Assembly (NCBI GenBank): GCA_003228405.1
Contig: QIDK01000104.1
Span: forward strand, 1-35,832
DNA: 35,832 nt
Source: Gammaproteobacteria bacterium
Lineage (GTDB): Bacteria; Pseudomonadota; Gammaproteobacteria; SZUA-229
Reading direction: 5' to 3'
In this document: positions 19,421 to 30,947 of the stretch, piece after piece
Position numbering within the stretch: position 1 is the first letter of the stretch
Layout of the letters: each line of letters starts with the position of its first letter
Translations under genes and position numbers: made by a program
Notes under the pieces: model-generated
What the model saw: the letters and a program-made list of their open reading frames with translations, nothing else
What the model was told of the DNA's origin: nothing
Database searches by the model: none

Positions 19421-20659
19421 TTAAATCTTTTTAAACAGAATCGTGCCGTTAGTACCACCAAAGCCAAATGAGTTTGAAATGGCGACATCAATTTTCATAT
19501 CACGCGCTATATTGGGTACAAAATCCAGGTCGCAGGCAGGGTCCTGATTATGCAGATTAATGGTGGGTGAAGCCACCTGGTCATGCAGGCTCATTATCGT
19601 AAATACCGCTTCGATACCACCGGCAGCACCTAATAGATGGCCTGTCATAGATTTAGTCGACGTAATGGCCAGTGATTTGGCATGCGCACCAAATGCCACT
19701 TTCATCGCCATGGTTTCTGCAACATCACCCGCAGGGGTTGATGTGCCATGGGCATTAACAAACTGAATATCCTGCACATTGAGCTGCGCATCTTTTATCG
19801 CATTTATCATGCAGCGGGCCGCACCTTCGCCACCTTCTGAAGGGCTGGTCATATGAAAGGCATCACCACTCATACCAAAACCCGCCATTTCTGCATAAAT
19901 TTTAGCCCCTCGGGCTTTGGCGTGCTCGTATTCTTCCAGCACCATCACACCGGCACCGTCACCTAATACAAAACCATCACGGTCTCTATCCCAGGGGCGG
20001 CTGGCACCTTCAGGGTTATCATTATTGCGCGACAGGGCACGTGCAGCGGCAAAACCACCAATACCCAGAGGTGAACTGGCTTTTTCTGCCCCTCCCACAA
20101 TCATTACATCTGCATCACCATAGGCGATAATGCGTGCACCTAAACCTACACTATGAGTACCGGTGGTGCAGGCAGTCACAGGCGCAATATTAGGTCCTTT
20201 AATGCCATACTTAATAGATAGATTGCCGGAAATCATATTGATGATGGAGCCGGGAATTAAAAAAGGCGATATGCGTCGTGCACCGCCTTTTTCCATGGCA
20301 TCCTTGTTTTTTTCAATCATTGGTAGACCACCAATGCCTGAACCAACGGCAACACCAATACGCTCGGCATTTTCATCGGTAATTTCTATACCTGAATCTT
20401 TAATTGCCTGATCAGCAGCAGCTATACCGTAATGGATAAAGGTATCCATTTTTTTCAGTTCTTTCTTCGGAATATACTCAGTCGCATCAAAATCTTTTAC
20501 CGTACAGGCAAATTTCACTGCCTGATCGCCAGTATCAAATTCAGTTATCAGTGAGGCGCCACTTTTACCCGCCAGGATATTATTCCATGCGGTTTTCAAA
20601 TCATTGCCTACAGGTGAAACGATACCTAAACCGGTAACGACAACGCGACGTTTAGCCAA
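19421..20659 (-). CDS. fabF: beta-ketoacyl-ACP synthase II
   Basis: [58 protein letters not shown]. Confidence 0.97.
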   Translation of the reverse strand: MAKRRVVVTGLGIVSPVGNDLKTAWNNILAGKSGASLITEFDTGDQAVKFACTVKDFDATEYIPKKELKKMDTFIHYGIAAADQAIKDSGIEITDENAERIGVAVGSGIGGLPMIEKNKDAMEKGGARRISPFLIPGSIINMISGNLSIKYGIKGPNIAPVTACTTGTHSVGLGARIIAYGDADVMIVGGAEKASSPLGIGGFAAARALSRNNDNPEGASRPWDRDRDGFVLGDGAGVMVLEEYEHAKARGAKIYAEMAGFGMSGDAFHMTSPSEGGEGAARCMINAIKDAQLNVQDIQFVNAHGTSTPAGDVAETMAMKVAFGAHAKSLAITSTKSMTGHLLGAAGGIEAVFTIMSLHDQVASPTINLHNQDPACDLDFVPNIARDMKIDVAISNSFGFGGTNGTILFKKI

Positions 20660-20715
20660 GAGTATTCTCCAGAATTAAAAGCTGACAAAGCATAATACTA
20701 CTTCGCCAGAAACGT

Positions 20716-20746
20716 AAAAAGGGCAGGCACTATGCCTGCCCTTTTT
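20716..20746. terminator. bidirectional rho-independent terminator between acpP and fabF
   Basis: AAAAAGGGCAGGC-ACTAT-GCCTGCCCTTTTT. Confidence 0.88.
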
Positions 20747-20762
20747 ACTGGATTGAATTAAA

Positions 20763-20996
20763 TTAGCTGTTAGCGTTAACGTAATCCAGTGCCTGCTGAA
20801 CAGTGGTAATTTTTTCAGCATCTTCATCAGGAATTTCGCACTCGAATTCCTCTTCAAGAGCCATAACCAGTTCAACGGTATCCAGTGAATCTGCACCCAG
20901 GTCATCAACAAAAGAAGCTGCATTAGTTACTTCATCTTCTTTAACACCTAGCTGTTCTATAACAATCTTGCGAACGCGTTCTTCTGCACTGCTCAT
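20763..20996 (-). CDS. acpP: acyl carrier protein
   Basis: [22 protein letters not shown]...[21 protein letters not shown]. Confidence 0.98.
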   Translation of the reverse strand: MSSAEERVRKIVIEQLGVKEDEVTNAASFVDDLGADSLDTVELVMALEEEFECEIPDEDAEKITTVQQALDYVNANS

Positions 20997-21255
20997 GTAT
21001 TTTTCCTCTCGTTACGAATATGTTTGAGCTGGGCGGTATTTTAGTTAATAACGCCACAGACTGCCAGTGTTTTTTTAATCTATTTGATTTCGATTAAAAT
21101 CAAATAAATTCAATAACTTACATTGAATATTTGAATAAGGTATTGCATATTCAGGGTCAGATACCGGGCTGCCCTGAGGAATATTTTCTAAAAAACAAAA
21201 GCTTATCGTCCTCAAATAGCGGCTCTTGTGGGTAAAATGCTTTATCTTTCTAATT

Positions 21256-21993
21256 TTAAGGCATATACATGCCACCATTCACATTAATAGTTTCACCGGT
21301 AATGTAACTGGCTTCAGGCGATGCCAGAAACGCTACCGCATTAGCAATATCCTGTGGATCACCGAGTTTGTTTAATGGTATTTGTGATATCAGTGATTCA
21401 CGTTGTTCTTCTGGAAGTTCACGGGTCATATCGGTATCAATAAAACCAGGGGCCACCGTATTCACCGTAATATGACGCGAGCCAATTTCACGTGCCAGTG
21501 ACTTACTAAAACCTAAAATACCGGCTTTGGATGCCGAGTAATTGGTCTGTCCTGCGTTACCCGTTAAGCCAACTACCGATGCAATATTAATGATGCGACC
21601 ACTGCGTGCTTTCATCATTGGCCGAATAACCGCTTTTGACATTTTAAAAATAGAGGTCAGGTTAGTCTGAATAATGTCATTCCACTGATCGTCTTTCATC
21701 AGCATTAACAGGTTATCACGGGTAATACCGGCATTATTGACCAGAATGCTGATGGCACCAAATTCATCTTTAATCGCCGCCATTACATCTTTAATCGATG
21801 CATCATCCGCCACATTAAGGCACATGCCTTTACCGCCTTTCGAAGACAGGTAAGCAGTGATTTTTTCAGCACCAGCCTCTGAAGTAGCCGTGCCAATAAC
21901 GGTTGCTCCAGCGGCAGCTAAAGTTTCTGCAATGGCCTTGCCTATGCCGCGGCTGGCACCGGTGACTAAAGCAATTTGATTTTCTAAGTTCAT
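21256..21993 (-). CDS. fabG: 3-oxoacyl-ACP reductase
   Basis: SDR motifs ALVTGASRGIGKAIAE, NNAGITRDNLLMLM, YSASKAG, VAPGFIDTDMT. Confidence 0.96.
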   Translation of the reverse strand: MNLENQIALVTGASRGIGKAIAETLAAAGATVIGTATSEAGAEKITAYLSSKGGKGMCLNVADDASIKDVMAAIKDEFGAISILVNNAGITRDNLLMLMKDDQWNDIIQTNLTSIFKMSKAVIRPMMKARSGRIINIASVVGLTGNAGQTNYSASKAGILGFSKSLAREIGSRHITVNTVAPGFIDTDMTRELPEEQRESLISQIPLNKLGDPQDIANAVAFLASPEASYITGETINVNGGMYMP

Positions 21994-22105
21994 TCTAAAT
22001 CCTTAACCCCGATACAAGAGTTCGGGATGACTGTTTAAATTATCTTTATCTGTTATAAAGAATCTGATATTTTCATGCTTTCGTAATCAAAATCAAAAAG
22101 ATAAA

Positions 22106-22230
22106 GGCATTTTCACCGAAAATAAATGCTAATTTTTATTGTTTACACACCTGTGGCGCACTCGCCTTATTAAGGCTTTTGCTTTTATTTGCATGTTTTA
22201 GCGTTCATTTGCGGACAAAATGCTTTTTTG
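22106..22230. repeat. nested palindrome, class 1 arms (degenerate element C)
   Basis: AGATAAAGGCATTTTCACCGAAAATAAATGC ... TTTAGCGTTCATTTGCGGACAAAATGCTTTTTT. Confidence 0.65.
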
Positions 22231-22253
22231 TTTTTAGAGAATACCTATATAAA

Positions 22254-23195
22254 TTATGACGCGATTTCTTCAAGTGTTTTATCTAATGTCTCTACATTAT
22301 TAATAGTAAAATTCGCCACTTCTTTGTTAATGCGTTTATTTAAACCGATTAATACCTTGCCCGGCCCGCATTCAATAACGGTATCAACCCCTTCGGCAAT
22401 TAAATTATTAACACTGTCTACCCATAAAACCGGGTTATGTAATTGTTTCACAAGATTCTTTTTAACATCTGCAGGCGTCTTAACATTTTTTGCTATAACA
22501 TTTTGTATCACTGGCAATGTTGCTGATTTTTTAATTTTTATATTTTTTAAATAAGTTGCCAGTTTTTTTGCTGCATCTTTCATTAATTTAGAATGCGAAG
22601 GCACACTCACTGGAAGTTTTAAGGCGCGTTTAGCACCCTTATCTTTTGCAATCGCCATGGCGGTTTCAACTGCCTGTACATTGCCCGCAATAACGACCTG
22701 ACCCGGTGAATTAAAATTCACCGCCTGCACCGCAAAATTATCATCACTGCACATATCACAAATTTCTATTATGACATCATCATCCAAACCCAGGATAGCA
22801 GCCATTGCACCCACACCATCAGGCACCGCTTCCTGCATTAACTTACCCCGTTCAGCCACCAGCTTTATTGCATCTTCAAACTGTAATGCACCGGCGCACA
22901 CTAAAGCGGTGTATTCACCCAGACTGTGCCCTGCCATTATTGCAGGCTCTGCATCTAATTTGCTTTTTAAAATTTCATACACTGCTACACCTGCGGCTAA
23001 CATCGCAGGTTGGGTTACTTCTGTTTTATTTAGCTCTTCTACAGGGCCTTCCTGCACCAGATTCCACAAATCATAGCCCAGAACGTCTGAGGCTTTGGAA
23101 AATAGTTCGTTTACAACGGGATAGGCTTCAGCCAGCTCAGCCATCATACCCACCGACTGCGACCCCTGACCCGGAAATACACATGCAAATTTCAT
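22254..23195 (-). CDS. fabD: malonyl CoA-ACP transacylase
   Basis: FACVFPGQGSQSVGMM, AGHSLGEYTALVCAGAL, PVSVPSHSKLM. Confidence 0.96.
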   Translation of the reverse strand: MKFACVFPGQGSQSVGMMAELAEAYPVVNELFSKASDVLGYDLWNLVQEGPVEELNKTEVTQPAMLAAGVAVYEILKSKLDAEPAIMAGHSLGEYTALVCAGALQFEDAIKLVAERGKLMQEAVPDGVGAMAAILGLDDDVIIEICDMCSDDNFAVQAVNFNSPGQVVIAGNVQAVETAMAIAKDKGAKRALKLPVSVPSHSKLMKDAAKKLATYLKNIKIKKSATLPVIQNVIAKNVKTPADVKKNLVKQLHNPVLWVDSVNNLIAEGVDTVIECGPGKVLIGLNKRINKEVANFTINNVETLDKTLEEIAS

Positions 23196-23213
23196 AGATT
23201 TACCTTTTTATTA

Positions 23214-23340
23214 GAAGCAAAAGATTTACTGCAAATGAACGCAAATATTTTTCAGGTTTATGCGCCTGCGGCGCATAAATCTGAATTAAAACTTTTATTT
23301 GCGTGTTTTTCGTTCATTTGTGTGCGGTAAACCGATTTTG
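23214..23340. repeat. nested palindrome, class 1 arms (element D)
   Basis: ACTGCAAATGAACGCAAAT ... ATTTGCGTGTTTTTCGTTCATTTG around CAGGTTTATGCGCC-TGC-GGCGCATAAATCTG (23253-23283). Confidence 0.85.
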
Positions 23341-23343
23341 ATT

Positions 23344-24702
<1,359 letters not shown>

Positions 24703-24703
<1 letters not shown>

Positions 24704-25842
24704 TATAGTTTCATATCATCGAAAAATTTCTTAACACCATTCATCCACGAGTTACCCTGGGGATTATGTTTTTGTTTATCGCCATGAATGCTCTCTTCAA
24801 ATTCTCTCAAAAGCTCTTTTTGCTTTGAGGTTAGCTTCACTGGCGTTTCGATAACCACTTTGCATAACAAATCGCCAATCATGCCGCCACGCACCGGCTT
24901 GACACCTTTGCCTTTGAGACGGAACATTCTGCCAGTTTGAGTTTCACCGGGAATTTTTAATTTAACACGTCCATTTAATGTAGGCACCTCTAATTCACCA
25001 CCTAATGCAGCCACTGCCACACTGATAGGCATCTGGCATAACAGATTACTGCCATCACGCTCAAAAATTGTATGAGGTTTTACATGTACCTGTACATATA
25101 GATCACCTGATGGGCCTCCATTTTCCCCGGCTTCGCCTTCACCGGATAAACGAATACGATCACCATTATCCACACCTGGCGGTACTTTAACAGACAAGGT
25201 TTTGCGCTCTTCAATTCGGCCCTGACCATGACAGTCGTTACATGGGTCAGAAATGGTTTTACCCTGACCATGGCAGTGCGGACAGGTTTGTTGAACCGAG
25301 AAAAAGCCCTGTTGAATGCGCACCTGACCGGTACCACCACAGGTTGTACAGGTCGTTGGGGATGAACCTTTTTTGGCCCCGCTGCCATGACAGGTTTTGC
25401 AGCTGACTAAGGTTGGAATTTTTATTTTAATCGTGGTGCCTGCAACCGCATCTTCCAGATTCAGCTCCATATTATAACGCAGGTCTGAGCCACGATAAGA
25501 ACGACTCCGGCCACCACCGCCACCGCCAAAAATATCTCCAAACACATCACCGAAGATATCACTGAAGTTTCCGGCTCCGGCTCCGCCACCATAGCCCGGG
25601 CCGTGTCCGGCAGATGGGTCTACACCGGCGTGACCATATTGATCATAGGCCGCACGTTTTTGCGCATCAGATAAAATATCGTAGGCTTCTTTAGCTTCTT
25701 TGAATTTTGTTTCGGCTTCCGGGTTATCCGCATTCCTGTCTGGATGATGTTTCATCGCCAGACGTTTAAACGCTTTTTTAATAGCCGCTTCGTTTGCGTC
25801 TTTGGATATTCCCAGAACTTCGTAATAATCTCGTTTTGACAT
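24703..25842 (-). CDS. dnaJ: chaperone protein DnaJ
   Basis: J domain with HPD, Gly-rich region, four CxxCxGxG zinc motifs. Confidence 0.98.
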
Positions 25843-25891
25843 GCTTTATTTGTCTCTGTCTTTCAGCTGAATACTTAACAGCTTTTTATTT

Positions 25892-26008
25892 TTGAACCGC
25901 AGAGGGCGCAGAGGTACGCAGAGTTTTCTATTTATTTTTTGCGCCTACGGCGCTGTAATAAATAACATGTTTTTCCTCTGCGTACCTCCGCGCTCTCTGC
26001 GGTTCAAG
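25892..26008. repeat. nested palindrome, class 2 arms (element F)
   Basis: TTGAACCGCAGAGGGCGCAGAGGTACGCAGAG ... CTCTGCGTACCTCCGCGCTCTCTGCGGTTCAAG around GCGCCTACGGCGC (25941-25953). Confidence 0.9.
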
Positions 26009-26036
26009 CTTTTTCTTTTAGCCTTTTAAACACACA

Positions 26037-26066
26037 AAATGCCCGGCTAAAAAACCAGGCATTTCA
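26037..26066 (-). terminator. possible terminator downstream of dnaK
   Basis: ATGCCTGG-TTTTTTAG-CCGGGCAT stem on the minus strand; only a weak T-run follows. Confidence 0.45.
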
Positions 26067-26093
26067 TTGCAGGCAAATACCTGAGTAAATGTC

Positions 26094-28040
26094 TTATTTA
26101 TTATCGTCTTTTACTTCTTCAAACTCGGCGTCGACTACTTCGTCATCGGCGGCATTGCCAGCGGCAGCCTGTTCACCACCTGCATCCGCAGCACCTTCTT
26201 TCTGTTGCGATTGAGCATAGGCTTTTTCAGCGACCTTGCCCGCCGCTTCAGTGAGTGCAGTAGTTTTAGTTTCGATCTGGGTTTTATCATCACCAGCAAC
26301 GGCTTCTTTCAGTTCAGTGATGGCCGTTTCAATGGCTGTTTTCTCGGCTTCTTCTACCTTGTCACCCAGATCTTTGAGTGATTTTTCAGAGGCATGAATC
26401 AGGTTATCTGCGACGTTTCGTGCATCAACCAGTTCTCTCTGTCTGTGATCTTCTTCCGCATGAGCTTCAGCATCTTTCACCATTTTTTCAACTTCTTCGT
26501 CCGACAGACCTGAAGACGCTTTAATCACGATTGACTGCTCTTTACCGGTGGCTTTATCTTTCGCTGATACATTGAGTATGCCGTTTGCATCAATATCAAA
26601 CGAAACTTCAATTTGGGGTACGCCGCGAGGAGCAGGTGGTATATCCGCCAGATCAAAACGACCCAGTGATTTATTACCCGTTGCCATTTCTCGCTCGCCC
26701 TGAAGCACATGAACCGTAACCGCTGCCTGATTATCATCCGCAGTTGAAAAAACCTGGGATGCATTGGTGGGTATGGTGGTATTTTTTTCAACCAGCTTGG
26801 TCATAACGCCACCCATGGTTTCTATACCCAGTGACAGAGGTGTTACATCCAGCAGCAGGATGTCATTTACATCGCCACCCAGTACACCGCCCTGAATAGA
26901 CGCGCCCATAGCAACGGCTTCATCCGGGTTTACATCTTTTCGTGCTTCTTTGCCAAAGAAGTTTTTAACCGCTTCCTGAACCATTGGCATACGAGTCTGG
27001 CCACCCACAAGAATCACATCGTCAATTTCACCGATGCTTAGACCCGCATCTGCCAATGCTGTTTTGCAGGGCGCAATTGTGCTCTCGACCAGATCTTCAA
27101 CCAGTGACTCAAGCTTGGCGCGAGTCAGTTTCAGATTAAGGTGTTTAGGGCCAGATGCATCTGCCGTAATGTAAGGCAGATTTACGTCGGTTTGCGAGCT
27201 GTTTGATAATTCAATTTTTGCTTTTTCAGCGGCTTCTTTTAAACGCTGCAAAGCCAGTGGATCATTGTGCAGATCCATACCTGTGTCTTTCTTGAATTCA
27301 TCTGACAGATAGTCTATCAGACGCATATCGAAGTCTTCACCGCCGAGAAATGTATCGCCGTTGGTCGCCAGTACTTCAAACTGATGTTCACCGTCAATTT
27401 CGGCAATTTCTATAATGGATACATCGAAAGTACCCCCACCCAGGTCATATACCGCAATGGTAGAGTCGCCCTTGAGTTTTTTATCCATGCCATAAGCCAG
27501 TGCCGCAGCGGTTGGCTCATTAATAATGCGTTTAACTTCCAGACCGGCGATTTTGCCTGCATCTTTGGTTGCCTGGCGCTGTGAATCATTGAAATAAGCC
27601 GGTACGGTGACCACTGCTTCGGTGACTTCTTCACCCAGATATTCTTCAGCGGTTTTCTTCATTTTCTGCAAAATACGTGCTGATACTTCGGGTGGCGCCA
27701 TTTTGTTGCCATGGGCTTCAATCCAGGCATCGCCATTATCCGCTTTAACAATGGTGTAAGGCACAAGTTTGATATCGCGCTGCACCACTTTTTCGTCGAA
27801 ACGACGACCAATAAGACGCTTAACCGCGAACAGGGTATTTGCAGGGTTGGTTACCGCCTGACGTTTGGCAGACTGACCTACCATCACCTCATCACCTTCA
27901 CCGAATGCGACGATAGACGGGGTTGTACGATCGCCTTCTGAGTTTTCAATAATACGCGGTGCGTCACCATCCATAATGGCGACACAGGAGTTAGTTGTAC
28001 CCAGATCGATGCCGATAATTTTAGCCATGTTTTGCTCCAA
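26094..28040 (-). CDS. dnaK: chaperone protein DnaK
   Basis: [48 protein letters not shown]; acidic [17 protein letters not shown] tail. Start could be the internal ATG of MAKIIG. Confidence 0.98.
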   Translation of the reverse strand: MEQNMAKIIGIDLGTTNSCVAIMDGDAPRIIENSEGDRTTPSIVAFGEGDEVMVGQSAKRQAVTNPANTLFAVKRLIGRRFDEKVVQRDIKLVPYTIVKADNGDAWIEAHGNKMAPPEVSARILQKMKKTAEEYLGEEVTEAVVTVPAYFNDSQRQATKDAGKIAGLEVKRIINEPTAAALAYGMDKKLKGDSTIAVYDLGGGTFDVSIIEIAEIDGEHQFEVLATNGDTFLGGEDFDMRLIDYLSDEFKKDTGMDLHNDPLALQRLKEAAEKAKIELSNSSQTDVNLPYITADASGPKHLNLKLTRAKLESLVEDLVESTIAPCKTALADAGLSIGEIDDVILVGGQTRMPMVQEAVKNFFGKEARKDVNPDEAVAMGASIQGGVLGGDVNDILLLDVTPLSLGIETMGGVMTKLVEKNTTIPTNASQVFSTADDNQAAVTVHVLQGEREMATGNKSLGRFDLADIPPAPRGVPQIEVSFDIDANGILNVSAKDKATGKEQSIVIKASSGLSDEEVEKMVKDAEAHAEEDHRQRELVDARNVADNLIHASEKSLKDLGDKVEEAEKTAIETAITELKEAVAGDDKTQIETKTTALTEAAGKVAEKAYAQSQQKEGAADAGGEQAAAGNAADDEVVDAEFEEVKDDNK

Positions 28041-28067
28041 AAATATAAATTTTTAACTTATCCCCTA

Positions 28068-28093
28068 GATAGGGGCGGGTTTTTATTTTTCAA
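28068..28093 (-). promoter_or_regulatory. possible sigma32-type promoter upstream of dnaK
   Basis: Minus strand TTGAAA-N12-CCCCTATC, partial match to CTTGAAA-N11-16-CCCCATNT. Confidence 0.4.
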
Positions 28094-28126
28094 TGGTTTA
28101 AGTGTGTTTACTTAGCTTTTATTAAC

Positions 28127-28252
28127 AATCTCCCCCCTGGAAAAAGGGGGTTGAGGGGGATTTATTCCAGATTTAAATCTCCCCCAACCCCTCTTTTTCA
28201 AAGAGGGGAGCAATATTCTCTCCCGGCCCTTCTTTTTCAAAGAGGGGGATGG
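28127..28252. repeat. cluster of G/C-run hairpins between grpE and dnaK
   Basis: TCTCCCCCCTGGAAAAAGGGGG, CCCCTCTTTTTCAAAGAGGGG, CCCTTCTTTTTCAAAGAGGGGG; also GGGGGTTGAGGGGGATTT / AAATCTCCCCCAACCCC. Confidence 0.8.
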
Positions 28253-28253
28253 T

Positions 28254-28862
28254 TTACTCGGCGGCTTTTGACACCATCACCATCGCCGGGCGTACCAGAC
28301 GGTCATTCAATAGATAACCTTTCTGCATTACCGCTATCACCGTATTCGGCTCATGCTCAGCACTGGGCTGCATAGACATGGCCTGGTGGTGGTCTGCATT
28401 AAACTTCTCACCTTCCGGGTTAAGCTCAACCACATTAAATTTTTCAAACACTCCGTTGAGCATGCTCAGCGTCATTTCACTACCTTCACGTAGTTTTTCG
28501 ACACTGGCATTTTCCTGGCCGGCCACTTCTACGCCCATTTCCAGGCTGTCTTTCACCGCCAGCATTTCGGCAATAAATTTCTCTAATGCATATTTATGCG
28601 CGTTTTCCAGGTCTTTCTGCGTTCGCCGGCGGATATTATCCATCTCGGCCTTGGTGCGCAGTAGCTGATCCCAGTTTTCAATGGCTTTCTTTTCAGCCGA
28701 ATCCAGCTTCTCCATCAGCTCTTCTGCTGACAGGGCCTCACCGTGGCTTTCATTAAGCACTTCAAGCGCTTCTTCATCAGCCGTTTCTTCTTCAGGTGAG
28801 ACAACTTCACCTTCTACAGCTGCATCTGGTTGATTCTTATCGAGGATTTCCTCGTTTGGCAT
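28254..28862 (-). CDS. grpE: nucleotide exchange factor GrpE
   Basis: RTKAEMDNIRRRTQKDLENAHKYALEKF...LNPEGEKFNADHHQAMSM...VMQKGYLLNDRLVRPAMVMVSK. Confidence 0.96.
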   Translation of the reverse strand: MPNEEILDKNQPDAAVEGEVVSPEEETADEEALEVLNESHGEALSAEELMEKLDSAEKKAIENWDQLLRTKAEMDNIRRRTQKDLENAHKYALEKFIAEMLAVKDSLEMGVEVAGQENASVEKLREGSEMTLSMLNGVFEKFNVVELNPEGEKFNADHHQAMSMQPSAEHEPNTVIAVMQKGYLLNDRLVRPAMVMVSKAAE

Positions 28863-28896
28863 CTCTAGATCTCCATCATTATTAGGTCTTTAGGGA

Positions 28897-28924
28897 ATAT
28901 GGGGTTATTCATTGGAAATTCAAG
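28897..28924 (-). promoter_or_regulatory. grpE: sigma32 (heat-shock) promoter upstream of grpE
   Basis: Minus strand CTTGAA-TTTCCAATGAATAA(14)-CCCCATAT, near-consensus for RpoH. Confidence 0.75.
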
Positions 28925-28930
28925 GGTCTT

Positions 28931-29070
28931 TAAAAGCAAAAGATAAAGGCATGTTGTCCGCAAATGAACGCAAATTAAATCAAAAACTTTAATTGGCTGT
29001 TGTAATGCGTCGCAGACGCATGAACCGAAAATTTGCGTTTATTTGCGTTCATTTGCGGACAAAACTGCTT
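28931..29070. repeat. nested palindrome, class 1 arms (element E)
   Basis: Perfect 20-bp arms GTCCGCAAATGAACGCAAAT (28956-28975) / ATTTGCGTTCATTTGCGGAC (29041-29060) around ATGCGTC-GCA-GACGCAT (29005-29021). Confidence 0.92.
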
Positions 29071-30120
29071 TTAAGATTTTTCAGCACCCAGCGCCAGGCT
29101 CAAAAACCGTGCGGTAATATCCACCGCCGTGATCACCTTGCTATATTCCATTCGCGTAGGCCCGATCACCCCCAGCACCCCCAGAATATTATCTCTGCTT
29201 CCATAGGGCACAGAGACTACACTGAACTCATCCAGCCCTTCTATGCCAGCTTCAGAGCCAATAAATACCTGCATATCTTCTGCCTGAATACAGCGATCTA
29301 ACAACCCCAGCATATCCCGTTTACTCTGAAACACCTGAAACAGCTGTTGCAGCTGGTTGGCATTATCAGCCTCATTAAAGCGAATTAAATTAGCCTGACC
29401 CTGTAACCGGTAGCGCTCATTAGCTTCATCGGGCTTCAGCGCCTGATCTGCCAGGCTAACCGCCGCCGCCATTAATTTATCGACCTGTGTGCGGGCATTC
29501 TGCATTTCCTTTACCAGCAATGCGCGAATCTGAAAAATATCCTTGCCCATAAAATGCTGGTTCAGGTAATTGGATATTTTAACCAGTTCATCCTGGGTGT
29601 AGTCTTTTTCCACATGCACAATTCGGTTTTGCACATCACGTTCATTGACCACCAGAATGGCAAGTATTTTTTTATCCGGCAGGGGCAAAAATTCAATACG
29701 GCGTAAGTTAAGCTGGCCACTTTTAGGCAGGGTGACAACCCCTGCCATCTGGGTAATATCAGACAACAGGCTATTCGCCATGTTAATCAGGGTGTCTTTA
29801 TCCTGATCTGCATTGAGTTGCTGCTGTAATTTTTCCTTAATCGCGACTTCTATGGGGCTGAATTCGAGCATGGAATCTACATACATGCGAAAGCCCATAT
29901 TGGTGGGTACACGACCGGCTGAGGTATGGGGTGCGGAAACCAGCCCCATGGAATCTAAATTAGCCATTACATTACGAATGGTGGCAGTAGAGATATTTAA
30001 ACCGGCGGTTTCTGCCAGGGTTTTTGAGCCCACCGGCGTTCCCTCTTCAACATAGCAGTTGATCAGGGTTTTTAATAAATATTGAGAGCGCTCGTTAAGC
30101 GTGGCTGATTTTTTTGGCAT
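29071..30120 (-). CDS. hrcA: heat-inducible transcriptional repressor HrcA
   Basis: LNERSQYLLKTLINCYVEEGTPVGSKTLAE...STATIRNVMANLDSMGLVSAPHTSAGRVPTNMGFRMYVD. Confidence 0.96.
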   Translation of the reverse strand: MPKKSATLNERSQYLLKTLINCYVEEGTPVGSKTLAETAGLNISTATIRNVMANLDSMGLVSAPHTSAGRVPTNMGFRMYVDSMLEFSPIEVAIKEKLQQQLNADQDKDTLINMANSLLSDITQMAGVVTLPKSGQLNLRRIEFLPLPDKKILAILVVNERDVQNRIVHVEKDYTQDELVKISNYLNQHFMGKDIFQIRALLVKEMQNARTQVDKLMAAAVSLADQALKPDEANERYRLQGQANLIRFNEADNANQLQQLFQVFQSKRDMLGLLDRCIQAEDMQVFIGSEAGIEGLDEFSVVSVPYGSRDNILGVLGVIGPTRMEYSKVITAVDITARFLSLALGAEKS

Positions 30121-30137
30121 TGATATTGTTTATAGTA

Positions 30138-30207
30138 GGGTAGATCACAACGAAGCAGATCCACCGATAGCCGATAAAATAATGGATCCGCTTCGCCTGA
30201 TCCACCC
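30138..30207. repeat. REP-like inverted repeat between lolD and hrcA
   Basis: GGGTAGATCACAACGAAGCAGATCCA ... TGGATCCGCTTCGCCTGATCCACCC. Confidence 0.75.
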
Positions 30208-30212
30208 CGCGT

Positions 30213-30947
30213 TTATATTGCTTTCAACTGTCCATTTTCAATGGCATAAATGGTATCCATCTTTTTAGCAAACTCCATATCATGGGTCACCACAATCAGA
30301 CTGGTGCCAAATTCTTTATTTAAACGTAGCATCACCTGCACCACCTGCTCTGCGGTCGCCTTATCCAGGTTACCGGTAGGCTCATCGGCACAAATGCATC
30401 TCGGCTCGTTAATTACCGCACGGGCAATCGCCGCACGCTGACGTTCACCGCCGGAAAGCTCTGAGGGCTTATGCAGCAAACGCTGTGTCATACCCACTTT
30501 ATCAAGTAACATCGCTGCTTTATTTAAGGCCTGAGATGGGCTGATGCCACGCACTAATGCAGGCATGGCGACATTTTCCTGTGCGCTGAACTCAGCTAAC
30601 AGATGATGAAACTGGTACACAAACCCCAGGTAATTATTACGTACCCGGCAGCGTTCTTTCTCTGACATGCGCACCAGGTCTTTTTCATCAACAAACACCT
30701 GGCCTGAAGTAGGCGAATCCAGCCCGCCTAATAAATGCAACAAAGTGCTTTTACCGGAACCGGAGGCACCCACTATGGCTATTTTTTCACCCGCTTTTAC
30801 CGTCAGATTAATATTTTTTAAAACTTCCAGTTGATTGCCACCGCCTTCACTAAAAGATTTACAGATATCCACGGCTTCCATCACAATCGGGTCTCCGGTG
30901 CCAGCAGGGAATATCTGTGAGTCTGAAAAACTGTCCAGATAATTCAT
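30213..30947 (-). CDS. lolD: lipoprotein-releasing ABC transporter ATP-binding protein
   Basis: Walker A GASGSGKST, LSGGERQRAAIARA, CADEPTGNLD; overlaps LolC/E gene end. Confidence 0.95.
   Translation of the reverse strand: MNYLDSFSDSQIFPAGTGDPIVMEAVDICKSFSEGGGNQLEVLKNINLTVKAGEKIAIVGASGSGKSTLLHLLGGLDSPTSGQVFVDEKDLVRMSEKERCRVRNNYLGFVYQFHHLLAEFSAQENVAMPALVRGISPSQALNKAAMLLDKVGMTQRLLHKPSELSGGERQRAAIARAVINEPRCICADEPTGNLDKATAEQVVQVMLRLNKEFGTSLIVVTHDMEFAKKMDTIYAIENGQLKAI

Noticed and set aside
20675-20923. 82-aa minus-strand ORF overlapping acpP
   Set aside because: Shadow frame of acpP; runs through the terminator and has no family signature.
21256-23195. Absence of fabH/plsX upstream of fabD considered as a novel fatty-acid gene arrangement
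   Set aside because: Fab cluster splitting is common; fabH/plsX are probably elsewhere in the genome, outside what this window can show.
25080-25388. 102-aa minus-strand ORF within dnaJ
   Set aside because: Alternate frame of the dnaJ zinc-finger region.
28993-29301. 102-aa plus-strand ORF at the hrcA 3' end
   Set aside because: Made of the class 1 palindrome arm plus antisense hrcA; no independent support.
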